Below, one piece after another: positions 15,648 to 20,415 of a stretch of 20,415 nucleotides of DNA; position 1 is the stretch's first letter, and every line of letters starts with the position of its first letter. The notes beneath the pieces were generated by a model. That model was not told the DNA's origin. It did not search any database and worked only from the letters and a program-made list of their open reading frames with translations. The stretch is taken from assembly GCA_964522805.1 (NCBI GenBank), contig CAZFWP010000024.1, positions 1 through 20,415 of the forward strand, read 5' to 3'. The position numbers and the translations under genes are program-made. The stretch is from CAZBYL01 sp964522805 (lineage in GTDB: Bacteria > Synergistota > Synergistia > Synergistales > Synergistaceae).

Positions 15648-16445
15648 TTACTCCCGGTACAGCTCTGGCCGCCTGAAATCCAATGTGCGTAAAAATCGTC
15701 TCTCAGCTGCCGCCTTGTCCGTGTCAAATTCAGCGAAGGCAAACTGTTCTCCTGTACCGCAGCTGAGCAGAACTTCTCCATCGGGGGCAATTACCATGGA
15801 GCTGCCGCCGAAGGTTGTTTTACCTGTTTGTCCCATTCTGTTGCAGGCGACAATGTACATCATGTTTTCCACCGCGCGGGCTTTGAGAAGTGTCTGCCAA
15901 TGGGCGACACGAGCAAGAGGCCACTGGGCCGAGATAAAAAGTACCTCCGCGCCGTCTACAGCGTAGAGTCTGAACCATTCGCAGAAACGCAGGTCATAGC
16001 ATATTGCCAGCCCCGCCTTGACCTCTCCTATATCAAATAGCGTGCGGCTGCTGCCGGCGCGCAGATATTTGTCCTCATCCATAAGAGGAAAGAGATGAGC
16101 TTTGTCATAAGAGGCGAGATATTCGCCGTCAGAGTTGATGACCATGGAGCGGTTCATTGCCCCCTCGTCGGTGAGAGCCAGGACAGATCCTCCGGCGAAC
16201 CAGCAGTGGTATTTTCTTGCCAGCCGTCCTAAAAAGGCGGCGGCTTCGCGCGCCTCAGGGTCTCCGTAAAATCCGGGGTTGTCAATGGCATAGCCGACGT
16301 CCCAAATTTCCGGCAGTACCAATATGGTTTCAATATCTGACTTAATATATTTATTTTCAAGCAAGGTTTCTAAGCGGCAGAAGTTACCCTCTCTGTCTCC
16401 AATTTTTACATCTGTCTGAATTATTCCTGCTCTTAGTATGGACAA
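15648..16445 (-). CDS. Carbon-nitrogen hydrolase (nitrilase superfamily, omega-amidase-like)
   Basis: A cytoplasmic amidase of 265 aa. The Glu-Lys-Cys triad of the nitrilase superfamily is complete, numbered from the TTG start: Glu46 in VLPEIWDVGY, Lys115 in YDKAHLF and Cys149 in LAICYDLRF. A second Glu typical of the family is in KARAVENMMY. The motifs resemble YafV/Nit2-type omega-amidases, which hydrolyse 2-oxoglutaramate or similar amides, but substrate cannot be read from sequence. A GTG at 16454 opens the frame. AGGGTGAT at 16456-16449 overlaps that GTG and is well placed for TTG 16445, so I prefer the TTG start. The downstream cyclase begins 4 nt after its stop. The 16455-16535 upstream region is AT-rich with a possible but weak promoter (TTCATA, 17 nt, TATAGT). 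Confidence 0.85.
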   Translation of the reverse strand: MSILRAGIIQTDVKIGDREGNFCRLETLLENKYIKSDIETILVLPEIWDVGYAIDNPGFYGDPEAREAAAFLGRLARKYHCWFAGGSVLALTDEGAMNRSMVINSDGEYLASYDKAHLFPLMDEDKYLRAGSSRTLFDIGEVKAGLAICYDLRFCEWFRLYAVDGAEVLFISAQWPLARVAHWQTLLKARAVENMMYIVACNRMGQTGKTTFGGSSMVIAPDGEVLLSCGTGEQFAFAEFDTDKAAAERRFLRTLDFRRPELYRE

Positions 16446-16535
16446 GTTTATCACCCTGACATAATTGATTAAAATTGTTTATTAAAAATATTTTACACTA
16501 TAATTTGTAAATAAGTTAGTATGAAATAATACTGT

Positions 16536-16754
16536 TTAACTCGGCATATCAGAAAGTAAGCGATCTATTTCATCTTTGTCGCTGTTTTTTCGGTCAGAGA
16601 TTTCAAAAGTCATTGTCAGCAGTGTTCCTTCACGGACGTCCGGAGGCAGCACCCACTCCGGCAGCAGCAATTCCTCAGCGTTGCCATCTGCCAATAGGCG
16701 GCAGATGCCGCAAGTGATGCCGTCAACAAATACGGAGGTGCTTTTCTTTTTCAT
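16536..16754 (-). CDS. DUF3006 family small protein
   Basis: A 72-aa protein matching the DUF3006 pattern: an N-terminal FVDGITCGICRLL strand pair, then LLLPEWVLPPDVREGTLLTM, and a charged tail (DRKNSDKDEIDRLL). The family's function is unknown. It is commonly encoded beside secreted or membrane-anchored MBL-fold hydrolases, as here. Its ATG overlaps the hydrolase stop (ATGA), so the two are translated together. Two cysteines (Cys15, Cys18) form a CxxC that may be incidental. No membrane segment. Confidence 0.75.
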   Translation of the reverse strand: MKKKSTSVFVDGITCGICRLLADGNAEELLLPEWVLPPDVREGTLLTMTFEISDRKNSDKDEIDRLLSDMPS

Positions 16755-17650
16755 CTATTGTCCACCAACCTGTCTTGGGGGTAGCTGAAGCTCTTGCCGT
16801 CAGTCTCGATGACGATACTGCCATCAGCCGTGTCCATGCGCCCCGTGCCGCTTTTTTTCAGGGCGCGGACGACCTCTTTGTGAGGAAAACCGTAGGAATT
16901 GTCATGGGCGTAGCTTAAGATAACCAGCCTTGGCGATACATCTTGCAGCATAGCCAAGGTAGTGCCGTTACGGCTGCCATGGTGAGCGGCTTTAAGTATC
17001 GCGGCCTGAGGCAGAGGGCTGATGGAGTTTCTCTCTGCGGTCTCCATATCGCCTGTCATTAAAAAAGCCACTTTGCCGTAACGCAAAATGAATACCAATG
17101 AATTGTTGTTGGTGTCACTGGCGGTGCCGCGTATAAATTCTTCTCTCGGAGCAAGGACTTCAATCTCCGCGCCGCTGAACTTTTCACTGTAGCCGCGTTT
17201 AGGCCGCCCGAAGGGAATGTTGTTCTTTTTGATGGTCAGATAGAAGTTTTTTTGAATAGAAGATCCGTGGTTAAAGCCGGAATCCCAAACCTTGCCTACG
17301 TGAAAGTCGCTCAGTATCTCTTTCATTCCTCCTATATGGTCGGCATGTCCGTGTGTGGCAATGAGCAAGTCTATTGTTCTCACGCCGCGCTGCTTAAGAT
17401 AGTTTGATATGACAGCTCCTTGGTCCGTTGTACCTGCGTCTACAAGGATAGTCTTGTTATCGGGAAAGATAAATAGAAAAGAGTCCCCTTGCCCGGCGTC
17501 AATCGCATGAAACTGCAGTTTATCACTAGGTGCGGGCTGAGTGTCGCCTTGAGTGACAAAGAGGATGGCGGCGATAATAATAAAGAGCGCGGCGGATAAT
17601 AGTTTATTGGAAAAATTACGGCGGTTTTTTTTGCGCCCGGGGAATGTCAT
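16751..17650 (-). CDS. ComEC/Rec2-like MBL-fold metallohydrolase, membrane-anchored
   Basis: A 299-aa protein with an N-terminal membrane helix at about 15-33 and then a metallo-beta-lactamase-fold domain. It resembles the soluble C-terminal domain of ComEC but stands alone, without the ComEC channel. Metal ligands are visible: HGHADH (His100, His102, Asp104, His105), Asp201 in LMTGDME, and HHGS (223-226), with a further His257. The family is linked to hydrolysis of nucleic acids or other phosphodiesters, probably on the outer face of the inner membrane here. Substrate is not known. AGGAGG lies 7 nt before ATG 17650. It is followed by the overlapping DUF3006 gene. It diverges from the AEC carrier gene with 61 nt between them. 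Confidence 0.85.
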   Translation of the reverse strand: MTFPGRKKNRRNFSNKLLSAALFIIIAAILFVTQGDTQPAPSDKLQFHAIDAGQGDSFLFIFPDNKTILVDAGTTDQGAVISNYLKQRGVRTIDLLIATHGHADHIGGMKEILSDFHVGKVWDSGFNHGSSIQKNFYLTIKKNNIPFGRPKRGYSEKFSGAEIEVLAPREEFIRGTASDTNNNSLVFILRYGKVAFLMTGDMETAERNSISPLPQAAILKAAHHGSRNGTTLAMLQDVSPRLVILSYAHDNSYGFPHKEVVRALKKSGTGRMDTADGSIVIETDGKSFSYPQDRLVDNR

Positions 17651-17671
17651 ATTAATTCCTCCTGTTAAGGG

Positions 17672-17712
17672 TATAATCTAATATTATAAGTTGTGAAAGG
17701 ATGTTTTTCCAA
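17672..17712. promoter_or_regulatory. Overlapping divergent promoters for the MBL hydrolase and AEC carrier
   Basis: On the minus strand TTGGAA at 17712-17707, an 18-nt spacer and TATAAT at 17688-17683 would drive the MBL gene. On the plus strand TATAAT at 17672-17677 could drive the AEC gene, but its -35 is weak. The two -10 elements lie within 20 bp, so the transcription units may interfere. Confidence 0.45.
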
Positions 17713-18656
17713 TGCTTGGCTTTTTTCTTGTCGCTCCATTAATGATGATTATTATAACGGGGAATCTTCTCCGTAAATATGGATTTTACAGTGCAAACGA
17801 TATAAAAACACTTACTAAAACTCTTTATTGGGTGATCTTGCCGCCGCTGCTCTTTCGCACGACTTTTATTTCCGGCAGAGAGCTTTTTTCACAGCCTAAT
17901 TTGCTGATATCACTGAATCTCTGCTATATTTTTTCCATCGCCTTAGCCTGGATTGCCGCTGCCGCTTTTTTTCATCGGAAACAGACGGAACGTATCGCTG
18001 TTTCCGCATTTGCCTGTATACGTTCAAATAACATCTATCTCGGCTTTCCGGTAATGTATCTTGCCCAGGGAGATATCGGGCTGCATAATTCCTCCGTATA
18101 TCTCGCAGTGAGCACGATATCATTTCAGATGTTCTCCATATTGGTAGGAGAGTTGGTAATGTCGGGCAAATTGTCGGTGCAGGGTGCAAAGACTATTGCC
18201 AAAAGAGTTCTGACAAACCCTTTGGTGGTCTCCTGTGTCTGCGGCATAGCTGCGGCGCTTATCGGGCCGGAAAAGCTTCCCCGGGTGCTTGATGAACCGC
18301 TGAAGCTGATGGGCAACGCCGCTACGGCGGTGGCTCTTCTCGCTCTGGGAGGCACGCTTGACCTTTCGAGAATGGGTAAGGTTATCAAGGTAATGCGTTC
18401 CACTTGGGGGGACAGTCTTATCAAATTGGTTTTGCATCCCTCTTTGATGTTATTGTTTTTGACAATCTTCCCGGTTCCCCGTCCATTGATGCAGGCTACG
18501 GTAATGTTAAGCTCAATGCCTTCTGCGGTCAACTGCTTTATTGTGGCGCGTGAGATGGGTATGGACGGAGATTATGCCGCTGACCTTGTCGCCTCCACCA
18601 CGCTGCTGGGAGCTGTCTCTATTCCCCTGTGGGCGGGCATTTTAGGCATAGTTTAG
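17712..18656 (+). CDS. AEC (auxin efflux carrier) family transporter
   Basis: A 314-aa inner-membrane carrier of the AEC/bile-arsenite-riboflavin superfamily, with about ten hydrophobic spans in two halves. Recognisable family features are LPPLLFRT near residue 45, SNNIYLGFPVMYLA near 105, ALLALGGTLDL near 215 and MLSSMPSAVNCFIVAREMG near 270. Bacterial members move organic anions such as malate, malonate or lactate, and some are linked to amino acids. The substrate cannot be told here. AAAGGA lies about 11 nt before ATG 17712. It is a single gene, followed by a terminator. Confidence 0.85.
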   Translation: MLGFFLVAPLMMIIITGNLLRKYGFYSANDIKTLTKTLYWVILPPLLFRTTFISGRELFSQPNLLISLNLCYIFSIALAWIAAAAFFHRKQTERIAVSAFACIRSNNIYLGFPVMYLAQGDIGLHNSSVYLAVSTISFQMFSILVGELVMSGKLSVQGAKTIAKRVLTNPLVVSCVCGIAAALIGPEKLPRVLDEPLKLMGNAATAVALLALGGTLDLSRMGKVIKVMRSTWGDSLIKLVLHPSLMLLFLTIFPVPRPLMQATVMLSSMPSAVNCFIVAREMGMDGDYAADLVASTTLLGAVSIPLWAGILGIV

Positions 18657-18732
18657 CGAAGCGCCAAAGCACTCAGCAAGGAGAACATGCTCACTATTGC
18701 GGTGAATTTTATTAAAGCTTTTTCATCTGTTG

Positions 18733-18765
18733 GGCGGAGTGCGCAATATGCGCCCGCCTTTTCTT
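18733..18765 (+). terminator. Rho-independent terminator after the AEC carrier
   Basis: GGCGG 18733-18737 pairs with CCGCC 18754-18758, and an inner GCGCA 18741-18745 pairs with TGCGC 18749-18753. TTTTCTT follows. Located 76 nt past the stop codon. Confidence 0.75.
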
Positions 18766-18791
18766 GTTGCGCATAATGCTCTTTCTCTGAC

Positions 18792-18836
18792 AAAAAAATC
18801 GGAGCCGCCCAAACTTAATGGCGGCTCCGATTTTTT
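18792..18836. terminator. Strong bidirectional terminator
   Basis: TCGGAGCCGCC 18799-18809 pairs perfectly with GGCGGCTCCGA 18820-18830. Seven A precede the stem and six T follow it, so it can act in both directions. It backs up the preceding terminator and can stop transcription arriving from the carbamate kinase side. Confidence 0.88.
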
Positions 18837-18855
18837 AGGGAGTTACTGGTTATAT

Positions 18856-18980
18856 GCGGTGGTTACACCGCGGGCAGGCTCTCCTGCTGCGGGGCGTATT
18901 GATATTAAGCCTGATGGAAAAACCTACAGGCTGGTGAAGAAATTAAATGTGATTTACGCAGGTTCGCGTAAATCACATTT
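18856..18980. repeat. Cluster of three perfect hairpins (candidate structured RNA or palindromic repeat)
   Basis: Three inverted repeats in 125 bp: GCGGTG 18856-18861 with CACCGC 18866-18871 (4-nt loop); GCAGG 18874-18878 with CCTGC 18883-18887 (4-nt loop); and a 15-bp perfect repeat, AAATGTGATTTACGC 18945-18959 with GCGTAAATCACATTT 18966-18980 (6-nt loop). None is followed by a T-run. An open frame runs across but includes the terminators and looks spurious. The rest of 18657-19097 holds the two terminators and no supported gene. Confidence 0.5.
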
Positions 18981-19097
18981 GGTGTCAAATCACAGGGCTA
19001 GTCTCTCTGCTTAGGGCATGAGGACTGCACGTCAGTATTATTGAATAATTACCGTTTAATCAGTGCTTGCCCGGATGATGTACGGCTTTGTTGATTT

Positions 19098-20060
19098 TTA
19101 TGCCATGGTGATGACAGTTCCCTCTTTACCCTCAAGAGCTTCCACTGCTTTGTAGAGGGAGGTGATGATGGCTTTTTTGCCGGGGAAGCGGCGGGCGAAC
19201 TTAATCGCCGCCATGACCTTTGGCAGCATGCTTCCGGGGGCGAAGTGCCCTTCTTCTACATATGTGATGGCCTCTGCCACAGTGACGTGGTCGAGAACTT
19301 TTTGGTTGGGTTTGTTGAAGTTGAGGCAGACTTTGTCCACTTCAGTGAGAATGAGCAGCACATCTGTCTCCATGTCTTCCGCTAGGCGCTCTGCTGCCAA
19401 GTCTTTGTCAATGACTGCGGCTACACCTGTAAGGGAACCGTCGAGGTTTTCAATGACGGGAATTCCGCCGCCTCCGGCGGTGATGACGATAGTGGAATCC
19501 CAAAGGCGTTTGACCGATTCTATTTCGGCGATTCTTTTCGGGTTGGGAGAGGCGACAACGCGGCGCCAGCCGCGGCCGGAATCTTCTTTCATGGAGAAGC
19601 CCTTTTCTTCGGCGATTTTTTTAGCTTCTTCTTCAGTATAGAAGGGGCCGATTGGCTTTGTGGGGTTCTGGAAAGCCTTATCATGCTCGTCAACAATTAC
19701 CTGAGTTACAAGTGTTACTACAGGAACGTTGCGGTTACGGTTTCTGAGAGCGTCTCTCAAACTTTGCTGAATCTGGTAGCCGATGTATCCCTGGCTCATG
19801 GCGCCGCAGACGTCAAAGGGCATTGCGGGAAGCTTGGGATCCTGCTTGGCAGCCAAGTCCTGACCGAGAACTATGCGTCCTACCTGCGGGCCGTTGCCGT
19901 GTACTACAGCCATCTCATATCCCTGTGTGCTGATATCTGCCAGGTATTCACATGTTTTGCGGACGACTTCCAGCTGTGCCTCTGCTGTGGCGGGAGAACC
20001 GGCTTCCTGAAGAGCGTTGCCCCCGAGAGCGACAACAACTTTTGTTGATTTTGAGTCCAT
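19098..20060 (-). CDS. arcC: Carbamate kinase
   Basis: A 320-aa cytoplasmic kinase of the amino-acid kinase fold. It uses carbamoyl phosphate and ADP to make ATP, carbamate and hence ammonia and CO2, the last step of arginine, citrulline, agmatine or purine-derivative fermentation. Motifs: VVALGGNAL at 9-17, VVHGNGPQVG at about 53-62, TLVTQVIVD near 117, RRVVASPNP near 168, ITAGGGGIPV near 195, DKDLAAERLA near 219, and GSMLPKVMAA near 277. Length is normal for the family. ATG 20060 has AAGGAG 12 nt upstream, a rather long spacing. It has its own promoter. No arcA, argF or other pathway gene lies in the window, so which carbamoyl donor feeds it is unknown. Confidence 0.95.
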   Translation of the reverse strand: MDSKSTKVVVALGGNALQEAGSPATAEAQLEVVRKTCEYLADISTQGYEMAVVHGNGPQVGRIVLGQDLAAKQDPKLPAMPFDVCGAMSQGYIGYQIQQSLRDALRNRNRNVPVVTLVTQVIVDEHDKAFQNPTKPIGPFYTEEEAKKIAEEKGFSMKEDSGRGWRRVVASPNPKRIAEIESVKRLWDSTIVITAGGGGIPVIENLDGSLTGVAAVIDKDLAAERLAEDMETDVLLILTEVDKVCLNFNKPNQKVLDHVTVAEAITYVEEGHFAPGSMLPKVMAAIKFARRFPGKKAIITSLYKAVEALEGKEGTVITMA

Positions 20061-20121
20061 GACGAATACACGCTCCTTAAATTTATATATTTTTTAATTA
20101 ATGACGGCCTGAACTTATTTT

Positions 20122-20151
20122 ATTATAAACTATTGCGTGTCTTTAGTTCAA
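20122..20151 (-). promoter_or_regulatory. Promoter for carbamate kinase
   Basis: On the minus strand: TTGAAC at 20151-20146, an 18-nt spacer and TATAAT at 20127-20122, set in a very AT-rich leader. The gene starts 61 nt downstream. Confidence 0.65.
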
Positions 20152-20169
20152 TATTTAATTTAAGGGATT

Positions 20170-20415
20170 TTAGAGGAGATCTCCGAGCCCGGAGACAGAG
20201 AAGGCGCACCATGCCAAAAGAAGCCCCATGATAATCCCCGCTGCGCGTCCTTGTTTGTGCAAAAAACGACGCTGCAAAGAACCGGCAGCAGCCCATAATA
20301 CAAAGGCTGCAACGCAGTTTGCCGTGGCAAAAAGGGCGCAGAGAAAATAGGCTGTTTTCGCTGTCGTCCAGGGAGTTATAAAGGAGGACATAGAGGTGAA
20401 GCCGAAGAGAATTAC
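20170..20415 (-). CDS. LysE/RhtB family amino-acid exporter, C-terminal part, truncated by the window edge
   Basis: The last 81 residues of a membrane transporter. Two hydrophobic spans are visible, LCALFATANCVAAFVLWAAAG and IIMGLLLAWCAFSVSG, joined by a basic loop (QRRFLHKQGRAAG). This is the usual C-terminal layout of LysE-type translocators, which export amino acids such as lysine, threonine or homoserine. The frame is open to the window end, so the start lies upstream of this piece. An internal ATG at 20391 should not be taken as the start. Family assignment rests on this short tail only. Confidence 0.65.
   Translation of the reverse strand, partial: VILFGFTSMSSFITPWTTAKTAYFLCALFATANCVAAFVLWAAAGSLQRRFLHKQGRAAGIIMGLLLAWCAFSVSGLGDLL

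Noticed and set aside
15644..15790. ATG start at 15790 for cyclase 2, overlapping the nitrilase gene by 143 nt
   Set aside because: The added 49 residues are non-membrane sequence read from the nitrilase gene in another frame. The TTG at 15643 has a ribosome site and begins the membrane anchor.
18687..18776. 29-codon frame with AAGGAG near its ATG
   Set aside because: The ribosome-site spacing is only 3 nt and the frame runs straight through the AEC terminator.
18945..18980. CRP-type operator, because the arms contain AAATGTGA and TCACATTT
   Set aside because: CRP sites have TGTGA and TCACA about 6 bp apart. Here they are far apart because the palindrome continues inward, so a hairpin is the better reading.
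18730..19014. 94-codon plus-strand frame
   Set aside because: It runs through two terminators and the hairpin cluster and has no ribosome-binding sequence; its translation resembles no known family.
1..20415. CRISPR array, tRNA/rRNA genes, insertion sequences, prophage
   Set aside because: No regularly spaced repeats, cloverleaf, transposase or integrase motif was found on reading both strands.

Overview
The window looks like chromosomal DNA from a diderm (outer-membrane-bearing), amino-acid-fermenting anaerobe. The outer-membrane evidence is a signal-peptide patatin protein carrying a POTRA domain and a beta-barrel. The amino-acid evidence is a threonine ammonia-lyase, a carbamate kinase, an AzlC/AzlD exporter and a LysE-type exporter. 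Base composition is moderate, with AT-rich promoters and compact GC-rich terminators. Synergistota or a diderm Firmicute (Negativicutes) would fit. This placement is inference, because there is no rRNA or marker gene here.

Layout. 1-664 (-): 5' part of a cardiolipin synthase gene cut by the window edge. 947-3109 (+): PlpD-like patatin outer-membrane protein. 3380-4075 (+): CitB/DcuR-type response regulator behind a long structured leader. 4431-5678 (+): threonine ammonia-lyase with an ACT domain. 5679-6231: terminators and one doubtful short ORF. 6232-7273 (-): azlC-azlD. 7400-10906 (-): a 1168-aa diguanylate cyclase. 11197-11325 (-): a 42-aa unknown protein with a near-ideal promoter and ribosome site. 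11528-16445 (-): a probable operon of nitrilase-family amidase, a second large diguanylate cyclase and gpt. 16536-17650 (-): a coupled MBL-fold hydrolase and DUF3006 pair. 17712-18656 (+): AEC-family carrier. 18657-19097: two terminators followed by a cluster of perfect hairpins. 19098-20060 (-): carbamate kinase. 20170-20415 (-): C-terminal end of a LysE/RhtB exporter gene.

How the parts work together. Most genes suit life on amino acids: threonine deamination, branched-chain amino-acid export, amide hydrolysis and ATP from carbamoyl phosphate. The unusual part is the signalling block at 7400-16445. It has two paralogous membrane diguanylate cyclases of 1168 and 1189 aa, each with a periplasmic sensor, three PAS-like domains, a GGDEF domain with intact A- and I-sites, and then a GAF-like domain and a cysteine-containing PAS-like domain after the GGDEF. 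No EAL or HD-GYP phosphodiesterase is present in the window. Between the two cyclases lie a purine phosphoribosyltransferase and the 42-aa small protein.

I found no tRNA or rRNA gene, CRISPR array, insertion sequence or phage module. All family names come from reading motifs by eye, with no database search.
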